A stretch of DNA of 64,000 nucleotides, taken from contig CATOIK010000001.1 in the NCBI GenBank assembly GCA_951800645.1, forward strand, positions 186,001 through 250,000, written 5' to 3'. Shown piece after piece: positions 10,436 to 19,981 of this stretch. A model generated the notes under the pieces. It did no database searches. It worked only from the letters and a program-made list of their open reading frames with translations, and had not been told where the DNA came from. How positions within the stretch are numbered: position 1 is the first letter of the stretch; each line of letters starts with the position of its first letter. The position numbers were made by a program, and so were the translations under genes. The stretch is from an uncultured Eubacteriales bacterium (GTDB taxonomy: Bacteria > Bacillota > Clostridia > Lachnospirales > Lachnospiraceae).

Positions 10436-11767
10436 TTAACCATTGATGGATTTTGCCAGGTCTGCCGCTGCCTGTCTGCAGTCTGCCATTACCTTTGCTT
10501 CATCGATCGATGTCAGCACACGGTCCTTCATCAGCACCTTGCCGTTAGCCACAGTTGTCACCACATTCCGGCCTGTCATACCAAACAAGATATGACTGTT
10601 TACATTGCCTGCATGCATGGGAGTCAGCGGATCATAGTCTAATACGATCACATCTCCTGCCGCACCTTCCTTTAATACGCCCAGCGGTTTCTTAAAATAC
10701 CGGTTAGCAATCTTGGCGTTGTTCTCAAACAGCATGACCGGAACCTCGCCCCAGGCTGCGTTGGCGTTACACAGATGATGTTTGTGAAGAATGTTAGCCA
10801 CCTTGTAGGATTCTGTCATGTCGTGGGTGTAGCCGTCGGTTCCCAGGCCAGTTAATACGCCGGTATGGAAGATTTCCATAGTAGGCGGACATCCGCAGGC
10901 ATTGCCCATGTTGGATTCCGGATTGTGAACCACCATGGTGTCAGTCTCTTTTAAAAGCTCCATCTCATGCTTGTTCACATAGATGCAGTGAGCTGCCAGG
11001 GTTTTCTTTCCCAAAACGCCGCAGTTCATCAGACGGTCAATGATGCGGGTGCCGTGATCCCGCAGACATGCATGAAGGTCTTCAATGCCCTCTGCCACAT
11101 GAATGTGGTAGCCTGTGCACTCCGGCTTCATGGCTGCACACCGCTCCATGGTCTCATCGGAAATCGTAAAGGAAGCGTGCATACCCATCATGCCGGCGAT
11201 CATGTCTGTATCATCCTTTAAGGCGTGATTGATAAAGTCCACATTTTCCTGTATAGCTTCTCTGGATTTATCCATGCCGTCCCGGTCAGAGATTTCATAA
11301 CACAAACAGGAACGAACCCCGGTTTCTTTAGCCGCCTTCTCAATCTCAAACAGAGAACCGGTAATGGCGCCGAAGCTGGCATGATGATCAAATACGGTGG
11401 TAACGCCGTTTTTGATACTGTCAATATAGGTAGCCATGGCGCTTAAGTAGGTCTGATCAAGAGTCAGATGGCGGTCAATAGTCCACCACTGTCCGTCCAG
11501 AATATCTAAAAATCCTTTTGGATTGTATCCGTTAATGGAAAGGCCTCTTGCAAAGGCGCTGTAAATATGCTCGTGGACATTAATAAAGGCCGGCATAATA
11601 ACTCCGCCCTTTGCGTCTATGTACTCTGCTTCCGGATAAGCAGCCTTTACTTCCTCCAGGCTTCCTACCTTAATAATGGAGTTTCCGTCTATGGCAACTG
11701 CGCCGGACTCCAGAAACGGCTGTTCCGGATTTCTGGTAATCATTCTGCCATTTCCTACAATAAGCAT
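10436..11767 (-). CDS. ssnA: Putative aminohydrolase SsnA
   Basis: MLIVGNGRMITRNPEQP..., INVHEHIYSAFARG, HIHVAEG; start moved to the ATG at 11767. Confidence 0.92.
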   Translation of the reverse strand: MLIVGNGRMITRNPEQPFLESGAVAIDGNSIIKVGSLEEVKAAYPEAEYIDAKGGVIMPAFINVHEHIYSAFARGLSINGYNPKGFLDILDGQWWTIDRHLTLDQTYLSAMATYIDSIKNGVTTVFDHHASFGAITGSLFEIEKAAKETGVRSCLCYEISDRDGMDKSREAIQENVDFINHALKDDTDMIAGMMGMHASFTISDETMERCAAMKPECTGYHIHVAEGIEDLHACLRDHGTRIIDRLMNCGVLGKKTLAAHCIYVNKHEMELLKETDTMVVHNPESNMGNACGCPPTMEIFHTGVLTGLGTDGYTHDMTESYKVANILHKHHLCNANAAWGEVPVMLFENNAKIANRYFKKPLGVLKEGAAGDVIVLDYDPLTPMHAGNVNSHILFGMTGRNVVTTVANGKVLMKDRVLTSIDEAKVMADCRQAAADLAKSING

Positions 11768-11824
11768 ATATAATCCTCCTTGTTGTTTGTAATAAATCAC
11801 GATATACTTTGACCTGTTACCTAC

Positions 11825-11853
11825 ATATTACCATTCAGAATAGATAATTGCAA
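11825..11853 (-). promoter_or_regulatory. Candidate promoter for ssnA-ygfK-hydA-xdh
   Basis: Minus strand TTGCAA-N17-TAATAT, 57+ nt upstream of the ssnA start. Confidence 0.45.
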
Positions 11854-11904
11854 TAGGGAAAAGAATTTATTTTTAGTTTACCTAAATTTTTTTCAGAAAA
11901 GGTA

Positions 11905-11932
11905 TTGCATTTTGGAAAATATATGCTATGAT
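11905..11932 (+). promoter_or_regulatory. Candidate promoter for the YheO-like regulator
   Basis: TTGCAT-N16-TATGAT; -10 overlaps the over-extended ORF start, supporting a start at 12012. Confidence 0.45.
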
Positions 11933-12011
11933 GGACTTATCAAAAAAATTTTTAGGTAGCCTTGGCCAAGAATGTTACCTGAAAATTCTTTCGCGAAAGG
12001 ATGACATCATT

Positions 12012-12668
12012 ATGAGACAAACGCTTGATTATCTTACCCAGATTGCACACGGTGTTGCTGTTCACTTCGGTTCTTCCTGTGAGGTGGTTATCCACGACCT
12101 GACCAAAGAAAATGTAGAATCTTCTATATTGTACATTGAGAACGGTCATGTCAGCAACCGCCACAAGGGAGACGGTCCTTCCGGCATTGTGCTGAAGACA
12201 AAAACTCACGGTTCAAAAGCTTTGGAAGACCGGCTGGCTTACCTTACCAAGACTGCGGACGGACGGATTTTAAAATCCAGCACCATGTATATCCGGGGAG
12301 AAAACGATGAGATCCAGTACATTTTCTCCATCAATTACGACATTACCGGCTTAATCAGCATGAATGGGGCTTTAAAGTCTCTTATCGAGACAGCGCCCGC
12401 AGAAGGGAAACAGCCCAGCAAGATTACCCATAATGTCAATGACCTGTTGGACGAACTGATTGAACAGTCCGTTGCTTTGGTGGGAAAACCGGTGGCTCTC
12501 ATGACTAAGGACGAGAAGATTTCTGCAATCCAGTTTTTAAACGATTCCGGAGCGTTTCTGGTAACCAAATCCGGTGACAAAATCTCCTCCTACTTCGGCA
12601 TCTCCAAGTTTACGCTTTACAGCTACATTGATGCCGCCAAGCAGATGTCCGGCAATGAGCCATCCTAA
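12012..12668 (+). CDS. YheO/DauR-like PAS-HTH transcriptional regulator
   Basis: MRQTLDYLTQIAHGVAVHFGSSCEVVIHDL... and C-terminal HTH FGISKFTLYSYID; divergent from ssnA. Confidence 0.85.
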   Translation: MRQTLDYLTQIAHGVAVHFGSSCEVVIHDLTKENVESSILYIENGHVSNRHKGDGPSGIVLKTKTHGSKALEDRLAYLTKTADGRILKSSTMYIRGENDEIQYIFSINYDITGLISMNGALKSLIETAPAEGKQPSKITHNVNDLLDELIEQSVALVGKPVALMTKDEKISAIQFLNDSGAFLVTKSGDKISSYFGISKFTLYSYIDAAKQMSGNEPS

Positions 12669-12719
12669 GCAACCTGATGCTTTTAAATCAAACAAAAAGA
12701 ATTCCAGGAGGTTTTCAAC

Positions 12720-13925
12720 ATGAAAGCGATTGAATGGGCCGTCAACCAGATGCCCAAAACAGACGATCTTCAGCTGCCGGTTATGGCGCTGGATGAGGTA
12801 AAAAAGGCCCGCGCATTCCACGAGAGTTTTCCTCAGTACACTACTACTCCCCTTGCAAAGCTGGACCACATGGCTTCCTATTTAGGCCTGGCTCAGGTAT
12901 TTGTAAAGGATGAGTCTTACCGGTTCGGCTTAAATGCCTTCAAGGTACTGGGCGGCTCCTTTGCCATGGCTCGCTACATTGCCAAGGAAACAGGACGGGA
13001 TGTATCTGAGCTTCCCTACAATGTACTGACCTCAGATGAGCTGAGAGAAGAATTCGGTCAGGCTACCTTCTTTACCGCTACTGACGGAAACCATGGCCGC
13101 GGCGTTGCCTGGGCGGCTAACAAGCTGCGTCAGAAGGCTGTTGTACATATGCCGAAGGGTACAACCCAGACCCGTCTGTTAAACATTCAAAAGGAAGGGG
13201 CCAAGGTAGACATTACAGACATGAACTACGACGACTGCGTTCGTCTGGCTGCCAAGGAGGCTGCTGAAACTCCCAGAGGCGTTGTGGTACAGGATACTGC
13301 ATGGGACGGCTATGAGGAAATTCCGGCCTGGATCATGCAGGGCTACGGCACCATGGCTATGGAGGCTGACGAACAGCTTGCCGCTTACGGCTGCGACCGC
13401 CCCACTCATGTATTCATTCAGGCAGGCGTTGGTTCCTTAGCCGGCGCAGTTCAGGGCTACTTTGCAAACCGTTTCCCGGAGAATCCGCCGAAGGTGATTG
13501 TAGTTGAAGCTGATCTGGCAGCATGTCTCTACAAAGGTGCAAAAGTCGGCGACGGAAGCATCCAGATTGTAGACGGCGACATGCAGACCATCATGGCCGG
13601 CCTTGCCTGCGGCGAGCCAAACACCATCTCCTGGGACATCTTAAAGAACCATGTAGACACCTTTGTGGCTGCTCCTGACTGGGTTGCTGCCAAAGGAATG
13701 CGGATGCTGTCCGCTCCGTTCAAGGGAGATCCTCAGGTGGTTTCCGGAGAATCCGGGGCTGCTCCCTTCGGCGTACTGGCCTGCATCATGACTATGGACG
13801 AATACAAACCGCTCCGCCAGCATTTAGGTCTGGATGAGACCTCACGGGTACTGCTCTTCTCCACCGAGGGCGACACGGATCCGGAGCGCTACAAAAACAT
13901 TGTGTGGGAAGGTTTAGAGAAATAA
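12720..13925 (+). CDS. dpaL: Diaminopropionate ammonia-lyase
   Basis: PLP-type SYRFGLNAFKVLGG, TATDGNHGRGVAWAA; next to ygeY/ygeW. Confidence 0.94.
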   Translation: MKAIEWAVNQMPKTDDLQLPVMALDEVKKARAFHESFPQYTTTPLAKLDHMASYLGLAQVFVKDESYRFGLNAFKVLGGSFAMARYIAKETGRDVSELPYNVLTSDELREEFGQATFFTATDGNHGRGVAWAANKLRQKAVVHMPKGTTQTRLLNIQKEGAKVDITDMNYDDCVRLAAKEAAETPRGVVVQDTAWDGYEEIPAWIMQGYGTMAMEADEQLAAYGCDRPTHVFIQAGVGSLAGAVQGYFANRFPENPPKVIVVEADLAACLYKGAKVGDGSIQIVDGDMQTIMAGLACGEPNTISWDILKNHVDTFVAAPDWVAAKGMRMLSAPFKGDPQVVSGESGAAPFGVLACIMTMDEYKPLRQHLGLDETSRVLLFSTEGDTDPERYKNIVWEGLEK

Positions 13926-13967
13926 ATCAGAAACCAAATAAAAAATTGTAAAATGGAGGATTCTATC

Positions 13968-15284
13968 ATGAGCCTGGATTACGGCAAGATCAAAGAACTG
14001 GCACAGAGTTACGAAAAAGACATGACTAAATTCCTGCGGGAAATCGTTAAGAACCCAGGAGAAAGCTGCGATGAAAAGGCGCACATCGACCGTATCGCAG
14101 AGGAAATGAGAAAGCTTCAGTTTGACAAGGTTGAGATTGATCCCATGGGTAATGTATTAGGCTACATGGGAACCGGTAAGACCCTGATTGGCTTTGACGC
14201 TCACATCGACACCGTTGGTATCGGAAACATTGAAAACTGGGCATTTGATCCTTACGAGGGCTATGAAAACGACACCGAAATCGGCGGCCGCGGCGTATCT
14301 GACCAGTGCGGCGGTATTGTATCTGCTGTTTACGGCGCTAAGATTATGAAGGATCTGGGTCTGCTCTCCGACCAGTACACTGTTTTAGTTGTTGGTACGG
14401 TTCAGGAGGAGGACTGTGACGGTCTCTGCTGGCAGTACATCATCAACGAAGATAAGGTTCGTCCGGAGTTCGTTGTTTCCACTGAGCCGACAGACGGCGG
14501 TATCTACCGTGGACAGCGTGGCCGTATGGAAATCCGCATTGATGTTAAGGGCGTTTCCTGTCACGGTTCTGCACCGGAGCGTGGCGACAACGCTATCTAC
14601 AAAATGGCTGACATCCTGCAGGATGTACGGGCGCTGAACGAAAATGACGCTGCTGATTCCACCGAGATCAAAGGTTTGGTTAAGATGCTGGACGAGAAAT
14701 ACAATCCGGAGTGGAAGGAAGCAAACTTCTTAGGCCGCGGCACCGTTACTACCTCCCAGATCTTCTACACCTCTCCCAGCCGCTGTGCAGTAGCTGACTC
14801 CTGCGCAGTATCCTTAGACCGCCGCATGACTGCAGGCGAAACCTGGGAAAGCTGTCTGGATGAGATCCGCGACCTGCCCAGCGTAAAGAAATACGGCGAT
14901 GATGTAGTGGTTTCCATGTATAACTACGAGCGTCCGTCCTACACTGGTCTGGTTTACCCCATCGAGTGCTACTTCCCCACCTGGGTTATTCCGGAGGATC
15001 ACAAGGTAACCGCAGCTTTAGAGGAAGCTTATAAGAACTTATACGGCGAGGCCCGCATCGGCGCTGAGGAAACTCTGGCTATGAGAACTGCCCGCCCGCT
15101 GACTGACAAGTGGACCTTCTCCACCAACGGCGTATCCATTATGGGCCGCAACGGCATCCCCTGCATCGGCTTCGGACCGGGCGCAGAAGCTCAGGCACAC
15201 GCTCCCAACGAGAAAACCTGGAAACAGGATCTGGTAACCTGCGCAGCCGTATACGCAGCTCTTCCCACCGTTTACTGCAAGTAA
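13968..15284 (+). CDS. ygeY: YgeY family selenium metabolism-linked M20 hydrolase
   Basis: M20 motif [13 protein letters not shown]; family context; ATG at 13968 preceded by GGAGG. Confidence 0.92.
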   Translation: MSLDYGKIKELAQSYEKDMTKFLREIVKNPGESCDEKAHIDRIAEEMRKLQFDKVEIDPMGNVLGYMGTGKTLIGFDAHIDTVGIGNIENWAFDPYEGYENDTEIGGRGVSDQCGGIVSAVYGAKIMKDLGLLSDQYTVLVVGTVQEEDCDGLCWQYIINEDKVRPEFVVSTEPTDGGIYRGQRGRMEIRIDVKGVSCHGSAPERGDNAIYKMADILQDVRALNENDAADSTEIKGLVKMLDEKYNPEWKEANFLGRGTVTTSQIFYTSPSRCAVADSCAVSLDRRMTAGETWESCLDEIRDLPSVKKYGDDVVVSMYNYERPSYTGLVYPIECYFPTWVIPEDHKVTAALEEAYKNLYGEARIGAEETLAMRTARPLTDKWTFSTNGVSIMGRNGIPCIGFGPGAEAQAHAPNEKTWKQDLVTCAAVYAALPTVYCK

Positions 15285-15323
15285 ACCTTAACCGCCAACC
15301 TACATTTTTCCTACATATGTAAA

Positions 15324-15358
15324 CGCGAAAGCGGGCAGCTCCATTCTCTCGCTTTCGC
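15324..15358 (+). other. Intercistronic hairpin between ygeY and ygeW
   Basis: GCGAAAGCG ... CGCTTTCGC perfect 9-bp arms, no T-tract. Confidence 0.7.
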
Positions 15359-15422
15359 AGATTACCAGGCGCAAGCAATACCATCAATATAAACCATTTT
15401 ATTTTAACGGAGGATCTATTTC

Positions 15423-16619
15423 ATGGACAAAACTTTACAGGGCTACATTGACAAGCTGAACAAACTGAACTTCAAGGAAATGTACGAGGGCGACTTCTTC
15501 CTAACCTGGGAAAAGACTGACGATGAGTTAGAGGCAGTTTTCACTGTTGCTGACGCTCTGCGCTACATGAGAGAAAACAATATTTCCACCAAGGTATTTG
15601 AGAGTGGTCTGGGTATCTCCTTATTCCGTGACAACTCCACCAGAACCCGTTTCTCCTTCGCTTCTGCCTGCAACCTGTTAGGTCTGGAAGTTCAGGATTT
15701 AGACGAGGGCAAATCTCAGATCGCACACGGCGAGACTGTTCGTGAGACTGCTAACATGGTTTCCTTTATGGCTGATGTAATCGGCATCCGTGATGATATG
15801 TACATCGGCAAGGGCAACACTTACATGCACGAGTTCATGGATGCTGTTACCCAGGGCAACAAGGACGGCATCCTGGAGCAGAAGCCTACTCTGGTAAACT
15901 TACAGTGCGACATCGACCATCCCACTCAGGCTATGGCTGACATGCTGCACATCATCCACCACTTCGGCGGCGTTGAGAATCTGAAGGGCAAAAAACTGGC
16001 TATGACCTGGGCTTACTCTCCCTCCTACGGCAAGCCCCTGTCTGTTCCCCAGGGTATCATCGGTCTGATGACCCGCTTTGGTATGGATGTAGTTCTGGCT
16101 CATCCGGAAGGCTATGAGGTATTCCCGGAGGTTGAGAATGTAGCTTCCGAGAACGCTAAGAAGTCCGGCGGTTCCTTTAAAAAGACCAACAGCATGGCTG
16201 AGGCATTCAAAGACGCTGACATCGTTTACCCCAAGAGCTGGGCTCCTTTCGCTGCTATGGAGAAGCGTACCGAGCTGTACGGCAACGGCGATACCGAGGG
16301 CATCAAGGCTCTGGAGAAAGAACTGTTAGCTCAGAATGCAAACCACAAAGACTGGGCCTGCACCGAGGAAATGATGGCTACCACCAAGGACGGCAAGGCT
16401 TTATACATGCACTGCCTGCCGGCTGACATCACTGGTTTAAGCTGTAAGGAAGGCGAGGTTGACGCTTCCGTATTCGACCGCTACCGTGATCCGCTGTACA
16501 AAGAGGCCAGCTTCAAGCCGTACATCATCGCTGCTATGATCTTCTTAGCCAAGTTTGAAAATCCGGCTGAGATTCTGAAGAAACTGGAAGAGCGTGCTGT
16601 AGCTCGTAAATTCGACTAA
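15423..16619 (+). CDS. ygeW: Knotted carbamoyltransferase YgeW
   Basis: DNSTRTRFSFASACNLLG, MHCLPADI; context. Confidence 0.94.
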   Translation: MDKTLQGYIDKLNKLNFKEMYEGDFFLTWEKTDDELEAVFTVADALRYMRENNISTKVFESGLGISLFRDNSTRTRFSFASACNLLGLEVQDLDEGKSQIAHGETVRETANMVSFMADVIGIRDDMYIGKGNTYMHEFMDAVTQGNKDGILEQKPTLVNLQCDIDHPTQAMADMLHIIHHFGGVENLKGKKLAMTWAYSPSYGKPLSVPQGIIGLMTRFGMDVVLAHPEGYEVFPEVENVASENAKKSGGSFKKTNSMAEAFKDADIVYPKSWAPFAAMEKRTELYGNGDTEGIKALEKELLAQNANHKDWACTEEMMATTKDGKALYMHCLPADITGLSCKEGEVDASVFDRYRDPLYKEASFKPYIIAAMIFLAKFENPAEILKKLEERAVARKFD

Positions 16620-16639
16620 TTTAGACTGAACTCTTTCTT

Positions 16640-16668
16640 TCGGGCCGCTTCTTGGGGACGCGGCCCGA
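16640..16668 (+). other. Intercistronic hairpin between ygeW and carbamate kinase
   Basis: TCGGGCCGC-N11-GCGGCCCGA perfect 9-bp arms, no T-tract. Confidence 0.7.
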
Positions 16669-16708
16669 TCTGCGTCTTGGAATCATATAAAGGAGAAGGA
16701 AAAAACTT

Positions 16709-17653
16709 ATGAGCAAGAAAAAACGAATTGTTATTGCGCTGGGCGGCAACGCTCTGGGCAATACCCTTCCGGAGCAGATGGCTGCTGTAAAAATTACAGC
16801 TAAAGCCATTGTAGATCTGATCGAGGAAGGATGTGAGGTGGTTGTGGCTCACGGAAACGGCCCTCAGGTAGGCATGATCAACAATGCTATGGCCGCTCTC
16901 TCCAGAGAGAATCCGAAACAGCCCAACACTCCCCTCTCTGTCTGTGTAGCCATGAGCCAGGCTTACATCGGCTACGACCTGCAGAACGCTCTGCGGGAAG
17001 AACTGATCAACCGGGGAATTACCGATGTTCCGGTAGCAACCATGGTAACCCAGATTCGGGTAGACGCCGATGATCCGGCCTTTGCAAATCCGTCTAAACC
17101 CATCGGTCACTTTATGACCCAGGAGGAGGCAAAGCACGCAGAGGAAGCTTACGGCTATATCACCAAGGAAGACGCCGGACGGGGCTACCGCCGGGTAGTT
17201 GCTTCCCCGAAGCCGGCTGAGATCATTGAAATCGGTGCTATCCAGGCTTTGGTAAACGACGGACAGTTGGTTATTGCCTGCGGAGGCGGCGGAATTCCCG
17301 TTACCCTTCAGGGCAACCACTTAAAAGGCGCCAGCGCCGTTATTGACAAAGATTTTGCCAGCTGCCTGTTAGCAAAAGAGCTGGATGCAGACTTTTTGAT
17401 TATTTTGACTGCAGTAGAAAAAGTAGCAATCAACTTCGGTAAGCCGGAAGAAAAATGGCTGGATGATTTATCAATCGAGAATGCAAAACAGTATATTTCC
17501 GAAGGTCATTTCGCTCCTGGTTCCATGCTTCCGAAGGTAGAAGCCGCCGTCCAGTTTGCTGAGTCCAAACCGGGCCGTACGGCACTTATCACTCTGCTGG
17601 AGAAAGCCAAAGATGGAATCCTTGGTAAAACCGGCACACGAATCCATCAGTAA
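16709..17653 (+). CDS. arcC: Carbamate kinase
   Basis: IALGGNALGN, VVVAHGNGPQVG, GGGGIPV. Confidence 0.94.
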   Translation: MSKKKRIVIALGGNALGNTLPEQMAAVKITAKAIVDLIEEGCEVVVAHGNGPQVGMINNAMAALSRENPKQPNTPLSVCVAMSQAYIGYDLQNALREELINRGITDVPVATMVTQIRVDADDPAFANPSKPIGHFMTQEEAKHAEEAYGYITKEDAGRGYRRVVASPKPAEIIEIGAIQALVNDGQLVIACGGGGIPVTLQGNHLKGASAVIDKDFASCLLAKELDADFLIILTAVEKVAINFGKPEEKWLDDLSIENAKQYISEGHFAPGSMLPKVEAAVQFAESKPGRTALITLLEKAKDGILGKTGTRIHQ

Positions 17654-17671
17654 TTATCAAGGAGGACCATC

Positions 17672-19003
17672 ATGAGCACCAAGACATCCAACAAAGCATC
17701 TCTATTTGAGTTAGACGGCGTACCTTCCTTAGGACAGGCCGCCCCTCTCTCACTGCAGCATGTTGTCGCCATGATCGTCGGCTGTGTGACCCCTGCAATT
17801 ATTATTGCAGGGGTTGTCGGCCTGCCATCGGCAGACAGCGTTATTTTAATCCAGTCAGCGCTGATCGTAGCTGGCCTTTCCACCTTGCTGCAGCTTTTCC
17901 CCATCGGAAAAAAAGGCGGCATCCGCTTAGGCTCCAGCCTTCCTGTGATTATGGGCGTCAGCTTCGCTTACCTGCCCAGTATGCAGGCCATAGCCGGGGA
18001 TTTCGGCCTTCCGGCCATCTTTGGCGCCCAGTTAGTAGGCGGCGTTGTGGCTGTTTTTGTAGGTATCTTCATTAAGAAAATCCGCAGATACTTCCCGCCG
18101 TTGATTGCAGGTACGGTAGTATTTACCGTAGGCCTTTCCTTATACCCCACTGCTATCAACTACATGGCAGGCGGTACCTCCAGCCCCAACTACGGTTCCT
18201 GGCAGAACTGGCTGGTAGCCATCTTCACCCTGGTTATCGTTACCACACTGAACCATTTTGGCAAAGGCATTTTAAAGCTGGCTTCCATTCTGATTGGAAT
18301 TATTGCCGGTTACCTGTTCAGCCTGTGCTTTGGCATGGTGAATTTATCTGCTGTGGGAGAAGCCGGACTTTTCCAGGTTCCCTCTATTCTCCACTTTGGT
18401 ATTGAATTTGAGCCGTCTTCCTGCGTAGCTATCGGTATTTTATTTGCCATCAACTCCATTCAGGCTATCGGAGACTTTTCTGCTACTACTGCAGGCGGTA
18501 TGGACCGGGAGCCTACTGCAGATGAGCTGCAGGGCGGTATTTTAGGCTACGGCGTTACCAACATCTTAGGCTGTTTCTTAGGCGGTCTTCCCACCGCTAC
18601 CTTCAGCCAGAATGTAGGTATTGTTGTTACCACCAAGGTTGTAAACCGGGTTGTCTTTGGAGGCGCTGCTGGCATCATCCTGCTGGCCGGCCTGCTTCCC
18701 AAGTTCTCTGCTCTTTTAACCACCATTCCCCAGTGCGTGCTGGGCGGCGCAACGGTTTCCGTATTTGCCTCCATCGCCATGACCGGAATGAAGCTGGTTA
18801 TGACCGAGAATATGAACTACCGGAACACCTCCATTGTAGGTCTTGCAGCAGCTCTGGGCATGGGCGTCAGCCAGGCTTCTGCATCTTTAGCCAACTTCCC
18901 TGCATGGGTAACCACCATCTTCGGAAAATCCCCGGTGGTAATTGCAACCATCGTGGCAATTCTTCTGAATATTACGCTGCCGAAGGAGGAGAAAAAGAAC
19001 TAA
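17672..19003 (+). CDS. NCS2 family uracil/xanthine (urate-type) permease
   Basis: Multi-TM; LQHVVAMIVGCVTPAIIIAG, GDFSATTAGGMDREPT. Confidence 0.9.
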   Translation: MSTKTSNKASLFELDGVPSLGQAAPLSLQHVVAMIVGCVTPAIIIAGVVGLPSADSVILIQSALIVAGLSTLLQLFPIGKKGGIRLGSSLPVIMGVSFAYLPSMQAIAGDFGLPAIFGAQLVGGVVAVFVGIFIKKIRRYFPPLIAGTVVFTVGLSLYPTAINYMAGGTSSPNYGSWQNWLVAIFTLVIVTTLNHFGKGILKLASILIGIIAGYLFSLCFGMVNLSAVGEAGLFQVPSILHFGIEFEPSSCVAIGILFAINSIQAIGDFSATTAGGMDREPTADELQGGILGYGVTNILGCFLGGLPTATFSQNVGIVVTTKVVNRVVFGGAAGIILLAGLLPKFSALLTTIPQCVLGGATVSVFASIAMTGMKLVMTENMNYRNTSIVGLAAALGMGVSQASASLANFPAWVTTIFGKSPVVIATIVAILLNITLPKEEKKN

Positions 19004-19020
19004 ACTTCTATAATGAAGAA

Positions 19021-19062
19021 AAATCGGGTGCTGCAGACCATAACGCAGCATCCGATTTTTTG
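19021..19062 (+). terminator. Rho-independent terminator
   Basis: AAATCGGGTGCTGC ... GCAGCATCCGATTTTTT. Confidence 0.85.
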
Positions 19063-19128
19063 TTTAATTCTCTTATTTTGTTTTTGTATCATTTGCATAA
19101 GGCTGGTTCTGTACTTTTCCCGTTAATG

Positions 19129-19980
19129 CTACACGGTTACGGAATCGTATAACTGCCGCATCTTCCGTCCGCAAATTTCTGCATTTTCCGGCGTAGTATT
19201 TTCCAAAGTTCCAAAGATAAACGGTTTTTCCTGTTTGATAAACTTCATAATGGGAGTGAAATCCATCTCTCCGGTCCCGGCGCCTACGGCTTTCAGCCCG
19301 TGGCCTTCCTGCACCCGGATAAAGTCTTTAAAATGGACCATGGCGATGTCCGATCCTAAAAGCTCTATTGCCTCTGCAAATACCTCGTCCCGATGGTCTA
19401 CATTATCCAAATCCAGCAAATTCACCGGATCAAACAGAATCTGCAGATTGTGGGAGCCAATCTCGTCCAGCACGATCCTGGCCCTCTTGGCGTTCCACAC
19501 AATGTGACGGGCTACCGGCTCAATGGCCAGAATCACGCCGTACTGCTCTGCACAGCGCACAATCGGCTTTAAACGGCGGATAAAAGCGGACAGCGCCTTT
19601 TCTGTGCGGCATTCCGGGCAGAACTTGTACTCCGGATTTGGTGCACCGGTTTCCGTGCCTACCATTCCGCACCCCAACAGAGAAGCAAACCGGATATGGG
19701 CGTAATACATTTCCGTAGACTGACGGATTACCTCCTCATCCGGATGAGCCAGATTCAGATAATTGCCCAAAACTGCTATATCCATTCCGTTTTTCTCAAA
19801 CAGATGGCGCAGATACAGAGCATAGCCCGGAGTCAGTGCAGAGGGCGTACAGGGGTACTCCTTCATGGCTTTGCTGAGGGCTAAATGGGCACAGGTATAT
19901 CCCTTTTTCTTTACTTCCGGAAGCAGTTCCTCCATGGGAAGGCTTTCTGCATCGTGAAGTCTTAAGCCTAACTGCAGCAT
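19129..19980 (-). CDS. Sugar phosphate isomerase/epimerase (AP endonuclease-2 TIM-barrel)
   Basis: GMVGTETGAPNPEYK, ILAIEPVARHIV, MVHFKDF. Confidence 0.8.
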   Translation of the reverse strand: MLQLGLRLHDAESLPMEELLPEVKKKGYTCAHLALSKAMKEYPCTPSALTPGYALYLRHLFEKNGMDIAVLGNYLNLAHPDEEVIRQSTEMYYAHIRFASLLGCGMVGTETGAPNPEYKFCPECRTEKALSAFIRRLKPIVRCAEQYGVILAIEPVARHIVWNAKRARIVLDEIGSHNLQILFDPVNLLDLDNVDHRDEVFAEAIELLGSDIAMVHFKDFIRVQEGHGLKAVGAGTGEMDFTPIMKFIKQEKPFIFGTLENTTPENAEICGRKMRQLYDSVTV

Positions 19981-19981
19981 T

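Noticed and set aside
11928-12011. N-terminal extension of the YheO-like regulator
   Set aside because: Overlaps the likely -10 element; family-like sequence begins at the ATG at 12012.
16616-17320. 234-aa minus-strand ORF
   Set aside because: Antisense to a clear carbamate kinase gene; no recognisable domain; typical of a GC-biased shadow ORF.
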